This document shows positions 23,060 through 36,200 of a stretch of 64,000 bases of DNA, one piece after another (position 1 is the first letter of the stretch; each line of letters begins with the position of its first letter). The DNA is from Hofstenia miamia. Its lineage: Eukaryota; Xenacoelomorpha; Acoela. The notes under the pieces are model-generated. The model was not told the DNA's origin. It saw nothing but the letters and a program-made list of their open reading frames with translations, and did not search any database. Position numbers and translations under genes: made by a program. Location of the stretch: contig SCFE01000035.1 in NCBI GenBank assembly GCA_004352715.1, positions 1,219,009 to 1,283,008 of the forward strand, written 5' to 3'.

Positions 23060-25610
23060 AATTGTGCGAAAAGCGACATTTCGTGATCAAAGATTTGAAT
23101 ATCGACGATTTTTGGGGTTTCACCTACAATGTTTTGACGTCCCCGCCTTTTACAACAGCGATGTTTTTGTTGCGTGCAGTCGATTGCAGGAACTCGCGGT
23201 ACTTGATCTGCTCCACATTTTGTTTCAATGAAGACGATGTGCAATTAACACTTGCGAATGAAATTGTCCCTCTCATGTGCCTTAGCAGAGACGAACTACT
23301 CTTATACAAAGTTTTCACTGACATTTCAAATGCAACCAACGTTAAGAATAAAATGTAAAATCATCGAGGAATACAAGCCTAAACCGCTATTAGCCGATCT
23401 CCGAACCAAACAAAAACCTCACCAGGAATAACTACCTCCACTTCACAATCTAGATCCAAGCTTTTATCCCCCACAACTCATTCACCAAAAATCCCCAGAT
23501 GTCGTCAGCCTCTTAAAATTAGAGAAGGAACTGATACCCTCATAGTTGATGCATCTATGTACAGAGATCTACGCGCACCTAGGCTTAATAAAGGATCAAA
23601 TCAACTCGATACTAAGGTATCGACTTGGATCAAATGTATCTGTACATTCTTATCCTGACAGTACAATCGATGAGATCACTGCCGTCTTTCGATTCTACCA
23701 AAATAAAACTATAAAGAGAGTCATGGTTTCAGTTAAAGGAAATGTCATATGCAGAAGGATGAAAATTTCACAGATAAGTTTAAATCTTTAGCTTTTAGTA
23801 TTAAGCAGAAGTTATATTAGTGAAATTGCTCCCCTTTCTTTTGTGACTCCTACATTTTTTTTCAATATTAATCAACATTTAATAACATAAACATCAAATA
23901 ATGAACACAAGTACAAATGAGTTTCAAAAAAAAACAAAATAGAAAATGGGTAAAAATTAGAGAGATCAAAAGAAAAAATTGAACTACTTAAATGCTTTTT
24001 TGCTTGGAAAATGAAAATTGGAATTCCGTATTTTCCTCAACTTCACATAATCAAATGCTTGAAAATATCACAAAAATTTCGAAATTTTACTTAGATATTC
24101 TCAAATCTGATAACAACTTTCTAATTATTTTAGTACACAAAAAACTAAGCCTTGGATAAACTCTACATGCATTGAAGTTACTAGGAAAAAAAGGAATGTT
24201 GGCAAATTTATTTATCTAACCAATCAAATTAATGCACACCTAAATAAATATAATCCTTGCTCTAACACTCAATATGGTTTTCGCAAAGTCATTTCTACTA
24301 ACGATGCATTCTGCTACAGAAAAATAGAGAAAAGGTGTTGATAATAACGAATATACAGCAATTGCATGTTTAGATCTTTCTAAAGCGTTTGATTCTATCG
24401 ACCATGATATTTTACTAGCAAAACTTAAACAATTACAATTTTCTACTCAAAGCTTGGCTCTTTTATCTAACTATTTAAGTAATCGAAAATAACGAGTTAA
24501 AGTCAATGAAACTTATTTAAATTGGATTGAAATCAAAAGAGGTATTCCCCAAGGAACAATTTTAGGATCTTTGCTTTCTAACATATATGTTAATGACGCA
24601 AGTAATTACACTAATTGTCTTGTTATTCAATACGCTGATGATACTGTTATTTTATTCTAATAAATCGATTGAAAATGCAATCAAAACAATTGAAGTTAAT
24701 TGTTCTCAAGTTCTCACTATTTTGCCTCATTGCGTGTTAATCAAAATTCGATTTTGTATTATATAATCAACGATTAATTCAAAACATTGTTCTCAGCATA
24801 AGTTAAATTTTAATGACACCCAAATAGATCATGTGGACAATTTCAAATACATGGATATTAAATTTGATTTCGTTATTTATTTTTTAAAAGCAATTTAATA
24901 TCATCATTAAAAGAATTCTATTTTAATTAAAGCCCTCAGCAAAATATCTCAGTAACTACCTTCAAATTGATACATGCTATAGTCTTAAGTCATTTTTACT
25001 ATAGCAATGTACTTTATGCAGATGTGAATGAAATTTTCAATAAGAAAATTAATACACAGTTGAAATGCACAATTAAGCTTGCAACAAATAACTATTCTAC
25101 TATTAGTAATAATGAATACAAAACATTGAGTAAATCCTTAATACCTAATTCATATAAATGTACTAACAACATTTTATAGGATCGTAAACAATGTTAACCC
25201 CTGAAATAAGATAAATTTTCCTAATCTTGGTAAATTGGTATATCTAAACACACGCAATTTGAAACAAATTCTTTGTGGAAAGAAAATTGTAAGAAACGCA
25301 TTCATTTATACCTCTATAAAACTTTGGAATGATCTACCTAGAGAATTAAAGCTATAGAAACTATTGAAGAAATTTTTAAAAAAAGTGTCAAACGGTATTT
25401 TAGAAAAGAAATAATTGAATTCAAATAAAGGGATTTTAAATTTTAAAATCCAAATTTTTTCAGCGAACAGAAATTAAAACGCCATAGCCCAAGAGCGCAA
25501 TATTTTACTTTGTAATGTTTTTATTGTAGGTTTTTGACGCTTTCAGAGTTGCTATCAGTATATGATATATTACTAACGTAACCTCTGAATAAAGATTTTT
25601 TCTTTTTCAG
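23060..25610 (+). mobile_element. LINE, ORF1 to 3' UTR, heavily decayed
   Basis: ORF1 (23062-23790, broken) shares with the copy at 57.6 kb the signatures LSRDEL and VSVHSYP plus a following hydrophobic strand. ORF2 pieces are NTQYGFRKVISTNDAF (near 24270), ACLDLSKAFDSIDHDILLAK (near 24370), GIPQGTILGS, and IQYADDTVILF (near 24630), with stops and frameshifts between. The C-terminal part is LSHFYYSNVLYADVNEIF (24967 on). The 3' UTR (25478-25610) matches 20425-20570. The YADD catalytic motif itself is preserved. The endonuclease is largely missing. Confidence 0.82.
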
Positions 25611-25619
25611 ATTAATGTT

Positions 25620-27660
25620 GATTACTGTGCTAATTTCTTCAATGACGTCTTCGTTGTTATTTATAACAGTTGTTGTTCAATGTCACAGTTTCTATTTCCA
25701 ACAAGGAGTCACTGTTGAACACTCCTGTAACAAAGCTGTTGCAAAGAAACAAGTATAATTTGTCTAAAGCTGGCAACTCTTCCGCAGCTAATGAAGTCTC
25801 AAAGCAGTTGCAATCTGTTATTCTTGGAAATGCCAAGTTGCGATGCAAGGAATGATCCTCTAATTTGCGGCATGTGCCAATACAATACAAGTCGAATGAT
25901 TCCACGATCTGTTTCACTGCTGAAGAACTGAAATTGTATTATAACAGTATCTCAAAAAAGCTAATGCTGAAATTGTTAAAATTGAAACTGTATTAACTAA
26001 TCAAAACGATCGCCTTTAATTGAGCGTCCTTCAATTGTATGAGTTTTTCAAGTCTGTAAAGTAAATGGCACCAGGTCCTGATGAGCTTCCATATTGGCTT
26101 ATTGCTGAGAAAACAGAATGTTTGACTAAACCCTTGACTTATATTTTGAATCTAACCCTGGAAAATGTAACTTTCTATGCTTTGTGAAAAATAGCCAAAA
26201 TCATTCCAGTTCCTAAATTGACTAAAGCAGAGCAGCCAAAAGAATACCGTGCTGAATCTATTTCCAATATAGTTGAAAGATGTGCGTTATCATAAAACTT
26301 ACCTTGACCAACCCTACCAATCGTTTTTATTAGAAAATCAACATGCAATTAGGAAATTTAGTTCAACTACGGCTGTTGGCATCAAAATTATCACTGATTC
26401 TCATAAATTGAGCCAACACTAAAAGTACGTATGCATCATAGCTGTGGATATGTCTAAAGCATTTGACACACTTACACATAAAAGTATCATTTAAGCTTAG
26501 CGAGAATTTTCCTTTTATATATCCGTTTATTATTGTCTAATCAATTTGATGACAGGAAGAAGACATTACACTTCTGTTGGTGGTGAAGTTTCTACTCTTG
26601 TGCAACTAACTAAAGTGTTGCTCAAGGCACTTTTGGGGGACCAACATATTATAATATTGCAGTTAATGAAGTTGACGCTAGCTATAATAATTTTAAATCA
26701 ACTATTTTTGCCAATTTCGAAGTTGTTTGTGGTTTTTTTTCACTAACAATGATGGAGCAGCTGATATTGTTGGCAACTTAGAAGAAAATTTGAAGCTAAA
26801 TGTAGAAAAATTAAAAGACATCATCTATACACGTCACAATGCTAGAGATATCCTTGAAATCAATGGGGTCAAAAGGAATTAATCTCTTCGATTTCTAGGT
26901 GTTGAATTTTTGAAACTAAGTTTAACTTTAATACACATACTAGTAAAACCATAGCCTCTGCAACATCCACGCTTTTTCTTTTACTAAGAAGAAAGATCTG
27001 GGTTTCATAAAGATGAACTGGAGATTTTGCAGAATTCCTTAGAGCTAAGTAAAATCACTTATGGATGCTCCATTTGGGGAAGGATTACCAAGCAAAATGA
27101 GAACAAAATTGATCATCTGCAGAAAAAGACCGTAAGATTTGGAGTTGATAAATACACCTGTATTATAGAACATATAAAGATAACAGATTCGAAGCTTTTC
27201 AAGAAACTAATGATTCAGATGGCAAACATGTTTTTTGTAATTCATGCTCGCTAGAACTAATTATGCAGGAAATATATTTCGCAACAGACATGCAACTGGT
27301 GGAGCATCAGTCAACTTGTTTCCACACCGACACTTGTGATTTTACTAATGATTTATTTGAATTATATTTATTATTATAGATGGTAATCTAAAATTCAATA
27401 AAAGTTTTTATCTTATTTTGCTTTGTTTTGCTATACTTTACTTTGTTTTGCACTTTTCTTTTCTTGATGCTTTCAGCATTTATTATTTGTTTAAAGATTT
27501 TTTGTATGTGTTTGTGAACACTTTTGTACTGTGGGAAAGCATGGAAACTAATGTAGTATCACGATTTGAATGGGACTTGTGCAAGCATCGTAATTTTGAG
27601 GATAATTTACTATCATTATATTCAATTTAATATAGCATTGGATTTCAAAATAAACTAATT
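25620..27660 (+). mobile_element. Second LINE (different family), RT and 3' UTR
   Basis: RT N-terminal motifs (APGPDELPYWLIAEKTECLT; AKIIPVPKL) near 26070-26220 are followed by broken frames, NNDGAADIVGNLEENLKLNV near 26745, and the ORF2 C-terminus (27027-27254, YGCSIWGRITKQNENKIDHL). The 3' UTR at about 27400-27660 (TTTTGTACTG, GTATCACGATT, GCATCGTAATTTT) is shared with 51195-51380 and, inverted, with 52490-52620. Many stops, so inactive. Confidence 0.75.
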
Positions 27661-27889
27661 GTTTTTTGTTTATTTTCCAACACAATTTGCTTTATTAGGC
27701 GCAAACATTAAAAAATGGAAATATCTCAATAATTCGTATTTGTTGCAATCGAAGTATTACTTATTGGAATCAACTTCATTTTGAGTATTTGTGTACAATC
27801 TACCAAATACCCAAAATGATATATAATGTTATATTAATCATATTAATAACTTTAATCTATCGTTATTTCAAATTTAGAACATTGTTGTA

Positions 27890-27916
27890 AAATATAGTAA
27901 AATAGAGAGAAACATT

Positions 27917-27959
<43 letters not shown>

Positions 27960-28210
27960 AAATATAGTAAAATAGAGGGAAACATTTGATATATATATAT
28001 ATATTTGAAATATAGTAAAATAGAGGGAAACATTTGATATATATATTTGAAATTTAGTAAAATAGAGGGAAACATTTGATATATATATTTGAAATATAGT
28101 AAAATAGAGGGAAACATTTGATATATATATTTGAAATATAGTAAAATGGAGGGAAACATTTGATATATATATTTGAAATATAGTAAAATAGAGGGAAACA
28201 TTTGAAATAT
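27890..28210. repeat. 42-bp minisatellite, 7 copies
   Basis: Seven copies of a unit containing AGTAAAATAGAGGGAAACA joined by (AT)n of variable length; the shortest units are 42 bp. Because 42 is a multiple of three, the minus strand shows an accidental repeating frame (MFPSILLYFKYIYQ) with no sign of being a gene. Confidence 0.9.
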
Positions 28211-28222
28211 ATTTGTTAGCAT

Positions 28223-29407
28223 GTTTTAATTCTGACTTTTGACATTGTTGTATATAAATGAATTTAGTTTGGACTTACAAACTACTTAGATTTCATTAAT
28301 GTGTGGTTTGTATATTATTGCTATGTAATTCATAATTGCTTAAAGTTGCTGAGAAGAGTTCGAGTTTGGCTGTACTTCTGTGGTTTTGGCTTAATGAGAA
28401 ATTCATCCTATAGTGATATTTTCTTGTTCCTAGGTAGTTAGGTTATGTGTTTGGATATGTTTAGAAATGAATTTGAAATCTATGCACTAAATGTATTAAA
28501 GATAATATTACTGCAATGACGCCATGACAAAAAGGCTTTATCTTATCATTGTTAAATGTGAAATTAAAATAAAATATTTGAATTGCTAAAATTTGATTGG
28601 ATTTGTGGTACTTCAACTTTTACCTATATCTGTTTTTCGGCTTAGCTCATGTCAATTCCTAGCAGGAGTGAGCCAAACATAACCTAAATTAATTGAAGTT
28701 ATTTGGTGTTTACAAATTAAAACTACAATCTCTTGCAATTAGTGTTGCTTCTCTTTGTTTGATATTTTATTGGAGCGACAATTATAGATTTATCCCTTTT
28801 GTATCGAGACAGAGAGCTGTTTGTATTTGGGCTATGGTGATCCTAGCACGAGTTCTTCAGGGTTGAAAAGACGACTAAGTTCTCTTTACCTTTCTGGACT
28901 TGTTTGGAAAAGTTAGGATTAACTGATTTTTTGTTAACTCTTATTGTATTGGGATTTTTAAGGACTTTAAATAACTTTAGTAAAAACATTAAAATATATT
29001 TCCTATAAATTTACTTGATTTTATAATAATAGTTTATTTCATGAAATCTTAAAATTTGGTAGCAAGAGTTTGGGAATATAAACCAAGTTTAATACGAAAG
29101 AATATTATATTGACAAAATGTTGTTACCCATTATTCGAAATTAGATGTTTTGAACCTCAGTGGATGAGAGGGGCACTAGTGATAAGTTGTTTATTGGGTT
29201 GGGGAGTTCACCACTTCTTGAGAAGACATGATGAGCTTGTAGGATTTAATACGTTATTATCTGAAATTGCATAAAATTTGGTAAATGAAACATTGCAATC
29301 CTTATTTCTCTGGTTTTCTGTTTTCCACTCATCTAATTATCTATGTGTAAGAATACTTAACATTAACTAGACTTTTATTAATTTTGTTTAGATAAATTAA
29401 TTGCCTT
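28223..29407. other. Intergenic, one doubtful ORF
   Basis: No exon or element recognised except a 72-codon frame at 29056-29274 (+). That peptide has a charged N-terminus, the segment WMRGALVISCLLGWGVHHFL and RRHDELVGFNTLLSEIA. It could be part of a small membrane protein, but there is no clear acceptor, no ATG start and no homologue I know. Confidence 0.3.
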
Positions 29408-30165
29408 TCCTGGTTAAATAAGATAAGATAAGAGATTCTTTATACCCCGTTTACACGTGACACGAGACATGCATGTCTTGTGTATTTAATGAGCGAATGT
29501 CACGTCTAAACACCCAAAACACGCGACATTCTCTACTTGAGTGGTTGAATGTCGCGTGTTTTGGGTGTTTAGACGTGACATTCGCTCGTTGAAAAACACA
29601 AGACATGCATGTCTCATGTCACGTGTAAACGGGGTATTATTCAGATAAATGTTAACAATTAAATAACTGATAATTTATCTGAATATCGTCATTAAATTCA
29701 CAAAACACATACATACAATCACATAAATTACAAATGAAATTTTCCAGGCTATGGATAAATAACTATAGTACTGTTTTAATAATAAGTTATAGTAAATTCA
29801 CCATTGTTATAAAATTTTTATCGTCCTAGCCATGATTTAACTGCTATATATTTTGCTTAATGAAGATCTTTAAGTACTTTTTAAAAGATTTTAATTTTGC
29901 AATATTTTTAATTTCTTTAGGTAGAGAGTTCCAGGCTCGAATAGCGACATTAATGAACGATTTCTTCAAAACGTTTCCTTATACTAAACACATGTAAAAA
30001 AAGTTTTGATCTTGAATTCTGTTTAAAATGGAATAACTATTATACAATTTTAACTTAAAAATGTATCATCTGGGGAGTAATGAAATTTTTACATTGCATT
30101 CGTTAATGACAAACTTTTACTTGAGTAGAAGGGACGTGTTTAAAACTGTTTAACGTTACGTCATT
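29408..30165 (-). mobile_element. LINE 3' fragment (AAGATAAGATAAG-tail family)
   Basis: Minus strand encodes the ORF2 C-terminus (SFINVAIRAWNSLPKEIKNI, ending near 29850), then a 3' UTR finishing in a TTATC-repeat tail (29418-29433 on +). It matches the LINE at 34.2-37.05 kb (SFINTAIYNWNILPKEMK) and the fragment at 53.9 kb. A palindromic MITE interrupts the 3' UTR. Confidence 0.75.
29443..29636. mobile_element. Palindromic MITE (194 bp) with TTA target duplication
   Basis: Two arms of about 88 bp are almost perfect inverted copies (TACCCCGTTTACACGTGACA at both ends) around a loop of roughly 16 bases. TTA occurs on both sides (29440-29442 and 29637-29639). A 3-bp TTA target is typical of PIF/Harbinger, although the terminal bases are not the usual GG. 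The related LINE tail at 53891 (TTCCTTATTCAGATA) shows the uninterrupted site. Confidence 0.8.
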
Positions 30166-32974
30166 AAATGCGTTCAATAACACAAGAGATAATAACCGTT
30201 AGTTAATAATTTGGAGTTGGAACAGAATTGACTACAGTAAGCGAGAAAATGCCGACTGAGCTGTTGCCTTACACATGCACACTCTCTGAGAGGTATATCA
30301 AAATGGTAAGCTTATGAAAAGTCAAAATATGAAAATATTATTTTAACAGCCTCAATACTTAAGAAGTATATTCAAGAGTAACATTGATATTTGAATCAAG
30401 GCTGTTTTTTATTCTTAATTTAGTTTTCATGTAAATATTCTGCCTAGCTATTTAGGTTCCACAACATGCCCTCCTGATTTCAGAGATTTCCAAAAATTTG
30501 TCTGTCAATGGTCATGGTATGCAAAAAATATTTTTTTTGTGACAAGTGTACTATCTTTATAAATTTTAGATTAATACGGTCAGACGTGTCAGAAATGTTG
30601 ACCTACAAAAACTTTCTTGAAATTCAATTACATTTCAAAAAATATTTTTCTAAAACTTGGGAATACATTGATATACATGTACACTAAACATAACATGCAT
30701 TGAGTGTAAATTTATGAGTAAAATTTCACAAGAAATTTGAATTTAGAATAAAAGGCATAACTTCTTGCGAATTTTTTTGGTGTAACTTAATGCTGGCAAA
30801 ATATTCTGTTAAACATGGAGAATTTTTTGATTAATATCTGCAGGAATTGTGCTAAATATGCTCTTCATTGTCAGTAAAAAGTTTAGTGGGCTCTAATGTA
30901 CTTTCCTTTATAATTGCAAAGTGTTACTTACACTTCCAGTTGATCAAACTATAAAAAGTTATTTTTTATAAATTACTTACTACATCTAAGTTCAATGTAA
31001 GATATCAAAAGAGATAAATGGCATATTTTTGAAAATATCAAAGCAGTTTGCAATGCAAAGAAACATGGAGGGCAAAGAATTTTCTTCTAAACTAAGTGCA
31101 TGAAACAAAACCTATATAACTTTGTACGATAGCCAGTATATTTAAAAACCGAAGAGCAACCACAAACTACATGTAGATTAAAGACTTCGAATGTTGTAAT
31201 TTTAATCCGTCACTACTAACTGACTCTATACTTTGAAATCGATTCTAGCAATTTTATATTTGTGAGATTGTTATTTTAAAAAATTGATTTTTTGTATATT
31301 TATCTAAAATTTGATAATTTTCATATTAATCAAGAAAAAATTTTTTCCCCTTCCAAAAAAAAATTTTAGATTTCGTAAAAACATAATATATTCATCAGTG
31401 TACTTTAAAGTATAATGCACTTCAAATATAAAAGATGCTAATTATTGGTATTTATAGCATTATATTTAGTTATAACATAAATGCTTATGAATGAATGTAG
31501 AGGAGTTGACATGTTTGCGATTAACATAAAATGGCGATTTTTAGGAAAAATTCAAAAAATATTCTAATTCTTACGTATTTTGTTCTGAAATTTTTATGGA
31601 TTTCAATTTTATTCACAACATTTTTAATAAAAATCTATGTCTGCAATACTTGAATCTACAGATTCAATTAATTTAGAGTCAATCGTAGGGCAATAAAACG
31701 GTCTGACAGGTTTCCAATTTACTGCAACCACTGAATACTGAAGCACATAATTTATTGACGAAATGTAAAAGAAATATAACTCCGAGAGATGCAACACCAT
31801 GTAGTCTATTTAGATGAATCTATTATTAATTTACCTGATTCCTACATTTGCTTTAATATTGAAGCTGCTTTCCTACGAAACATTTTAAAATATTATTAGA
31901 ATTATGTAAAATGCTTATTTGAATTTATGATTTGTTATGATTTGTTGAAGTTTATTTTGTTACAGATTTGACCTTATTACCACAAAAACGAATATTTATT
32001 CCGTTCTTCTAGAGTAAGGAATTTCCTACAGAATTACCACATGTTATGATACTTTCAATTATAATGCGTCCTTAATTTAAATACGTACATTTTACAGTAT
32101 TTAACAAATTTTCTGTCTACGTTAAGATCAGAAATTCTAAGGAGGGATATTATAACCCACGCAGCTAACTTCACGTTGAAGTATGCGCCAGCCGCGGGAT
32201 TCGCCGCTTCTGTGGTCAAACGCCGGGTTCAGCTGCTTCTGAGAAAACAAAACTTGTAGCACATGTATAATTAAAGAATGCTTCTTATGCACAACTTCTT
32301 GCTTACATTGGAGTGCATGCAGTTGGACACTAAGCAATCACCAATTCCAGGGATCCACCGTCAATATAAATTTCAATATGGTCAAATGTTTTTAACCACG
32401 CAAGGAACAGTTCAAATAGATAATCATTTTAATGTAGCCATCTCAGACACAGCCGCCTACCATATCGACACACTTGGCTGCCAAAAAACGTAAGTGCTGT
32501 CGGTGCACATTTCTAACTTCTCGTTAAAACCCCGTTACTATTTTTGCACGAGAATATTAAAATAAAGTGAATTACAGTTTTAGGTGTTATATAATGAAGT
32601 TGTAAACTAACGGCAAAAATTAGTTACTATCATCGAAAAATTTGGATATTACGATCTGATGAGAACTCTAATCCACATCAAATATTGTGTTTGTGCAATT
32701 ACAGATTAGAAGATGTTTTCTAACACCACTCTTAAAAGGTCCCAAGCTCACTTTGTTGCTTTTCTACAATATATTAGTGTTGGTCTAACTAAAGTTATAG
32801 TGAAAAATTAACTAATTTAGAGAGAATATCGTTTTATTGCTCAAGCAGTATTGTTTGCATTGCTTCTCACATTAAAATAACTAACAAAAGATACCATTAT
32901 ACATGTAATTAGAGATGTAATATATAAATCTTACATCAATTAAATTAAATAGTGCAATTAGAACTTGCGTTTAG
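30166..32974. other. Upstream region of the CRAL-TRIO gene
   Basis: AT-rich sequence with no recognised element. The first exon of the CRAL-TRIO gene should lie here or further left. The next exon needs a phase-0 donor, and I found none with a convincing coding stretch. The frame 32278-32493 ends at a GTAAGT donor but in phase 2, which does not fit. Confidence 0.4.
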
Positions 32975-33207
32975 GCTATAGAGGAATTGCATGAAGATCC
33001 CGAAACAAGACTCGACAAATGTAGAGAATTGCTAGCTAAATTAGAAGAGGCACATCCTGAAATTACACCAAATCCTGATCCTAAATTTCTTTTACGATTT
33101 CTCCGTTGTAAGAAGTTCGACGTTGGACGAGCGGCTGAAATGCTTGCACAGCATTATATCATTAGATACGAAGAACCAGAGATATTCAATGGCACCAATC
33201 TTAAGAG
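32975..33207 (+). CDS. CRAL-TRIO gene, N-terminal domain exon
   Basis: Acceptor GCGTTTAG, donor gtataa, phase 0 to 2. The other two phases meet a stop, so the preceding exon must end on a codon boundary. Encodes AIEELHEDPETR through PEIFNGTNLK. Confidence 0.88.
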
Positions 33208-36200
33208 GTATAAAAATCTATCTGCACACAATTTGTAACATCGGGCTTTTTATTCAAATTTAAATTTCGAAGCCACTTAGCATTAGGCAATGCAAATTAA
33301 CTTTTACATCTCCTCTCCGAATATTCCGAATATCAATATTTATTACGGCTTACGTAATCATTTCTATTGCAAAAATCTCTGTTTGTTAATTGTTAAGAAA
33401 TGAAACACTAGCACGTTGTTCTACAACAGAGGAATTCAATTGAAAAATGTCATTTACATGATTCACACAACGAGTCAACTACCAAATGATTGAAAAAATT
33501 AAAGTACACCAACTCCAATCGGAAGTTTCTAGATCCACTATAGCATTGTCCAGTACGGTGATAATTTACACTAAATTACAAGTATTCAAATAATATCTTG
33601 AAAAACTATCGAATTTGCGATTTTAGAAATCAAAGTGACGCTTTTGAAAATCAGAGTGAAATCCTTAATACATGTGAAGGTGTGCAGTCGAATACAATAT
33701 TTATACTCATATAATCGAGACTATGATATTTGACACTTTCTACAAAGAATTAACAAAATTATGACTCAATTATATTTCCAATGTATCAGACTTGTCAACG
33801 AGCCGAAGTTTCTAGGCTCGGCTCGCCGCATAGAATCTTTCAATGAGACTTGTTTTCGCTCAATATTTTTTTAAAAAATATTGCGCTCTCGGGAATTTTT
33901 TACATTGTTCTTCCTATTATTTAATATACATTTCTAAAATATAATTATAAAACACGGATATTGAATTAAAAACTAGGAAAAATCTGCATAATCAAATTAA
34001 CAAACAGAACTATAAATTTACTTTGCCTAAAAAAGACTTGTTTTGGGCTCATCATATATCCAATGCAGTGTTCAAGCTCGGCTCGGCTCGTTGACAAATC
34101 TGCAACGTATGAACAGACGTACATTAATCATATAAACTTTGATAAACGAATATTCCATTCCATTCTATTGTATAGTTATATAGATAAGATAAGATAAGAT
34201 AATCTATATTCATTTGAATTTTTTAACAATATTTTACTGATATTTCAAATGAATAGCGTCATTAACTACTATGTACAAAAAAATGAATAATAACAAAAAT
34301 GAAATAAATAAAACAGCACTGACTAAAAAATACACTGACTACGGATAGCTTACTAATTTCGATTTATTGAATAATCGTTATTATAAAATTTAAATCCTAT
34401 CCATGATCTACCTGTTATAAACTTTTGTTTGAGAAATAATAATTTTAATTCTTTTTTGAATTTTTTAAGGTTGTCTATTATTTTCATTTCTTTTGGCAAT
34501 ATATTCCAGTTATAAATTGCAGTATTAATAAAGGATTGACTCATGATATTTTTATTAAATTTAACACGTGAGTAGTTTTTTATTCGTTTATTTTGCTTCA
34601 GGCAATCTCTCGAAAATGAGAATGATATCTCGTTGTAGGGTGGTATTTTCTTTATGAATTTGAAGAAATAAATAATAATATTGTAAATAATTAACTCTTG
34701 TGGAAAAAGAATAGATTTAGAAATATATTCTTTTGTTTTAGAAGAGTTTTTATTACAAACATTTAATGCCCATTTTAGTTGAACTCGAAGCTTTTTTAAC
34801 ATTTGGCTGTGTACATTAGTATATAAGATATTAGCATAGTTTAAATTACTCATAACAAATGCATGAAACATTTGAATTACTGCAATTGGGGGTAACTGTT
34901 GGGAAACATGGGATATCTTTCTAATACCTATAGCCATTTTTTTAATAATAGTATTTATTTGCGACGTGAAATTAAGATTTGAATCTATTATTACTCCTAG
35001 ATATTTAAACTTATTAACAGGTATAACAGATGAATTATTGAAATTAATTGAATAGTCAGAGATGTCCGTTTTTTTCTAAAAAGTTGCATAATGCAAAATT
35101 CAGTTTTTTCGTATTAATACGCAATCTATGCATGTTAAAATAGTTGCTCAATTTTATACAATTCGATTCAATAACTTTTACAGTTTTATCTAAGGATTTA
35201 TTTCCACAGTAAATAGATGTATCATCGGCGTATTGTGTTATTTCGCAGTCCGTAATTTCCTTCATGTCATTCACATAAATATTAAAAAGCAGGGGACCTA
35301 GTATGGTTCCTTGAGGTACGCCATTATTGACAGACAACCAATTTGAAAAATTATCATTTAATTTAACTCGCTGAAGTCTATTAGTTAAGTAATTAGATAT
35401 AAGGTGAGCACTGTTAAGAGAAAAACCAATATTGTTTCATTTTCTTATTAATATATCATGGTTAATAGAATCAAATGCTTTTGAGAGGTCAAGACAGGCA
35501 ATAGCAACAAATTTATTAGAGTCTAATAGTGCTCTCCATTTTTCTGTCGTTTGTATAAGTGCGTCTGATGTTGAATAATTTTTTCTGAAACCAAATTGTG
35601 ATTTGGACCATAGTTTATGATGATTTAAATGAAGTGTAATTTGTTCATGTAATAATCTTTCAAATATTTTACTGATTGGTGATGTAATAGATATAGGTCG
35701 ATAGTTTTTGGGACATTTTGGGTCGTCTTTTTTGTAAATTGGAGTAATATGAGCCTGTTTCAAGAAATCGGGAAAAATATTCCATTTTAAGCATTCATTA
35801 AAGATATAATTTAAAGGTTCGGCAATATATTTCGCATTGTTTTTTAGTAACCATATTGGAATTTTTGAGGGGCCGCTTGACTTGTTTGATTTTAGTTTCT
35901 TGATTGCTTTAATTACTTCAAAACTTGTTATAAAGCGAAAACCAAATTCAGGGATGTGCCTATTAGGAATTATTTCCTGGAATTTTGTTTGAGGACCGTC
36001 GTAATTACCTAGGTTTGCAAATGTTTGATTTAAAATATTGGAAATTTCAAAATCAGAGACGTATTGATTTCCATCGGGGTCTACAATTTTTTCTATGGGA
36101 GAAGATTTTGATTTGGTACAATTCGAGATTTCGTTAATCAATCTCCATTTACTCTTTTGGTTCGGTAATTTTCTATATTCATTTTTAATATACTCATTGT

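Noticed and set aside
27863-28222. 119-codon minus-strand frame with 14-residue repeats
   Set aside because: By-product of a 42-bp minisatellite with a unit divisible by three; no start context or homology.
32278-32493. Candidate first exon of the CRAL-TRIO gene ending at a GTAAGT donor
   Set aside because: Donor phase (2) does not match the phase 0 required by the next exon, and the peptide does not resemble a CRAL-TRIO N-terminus.
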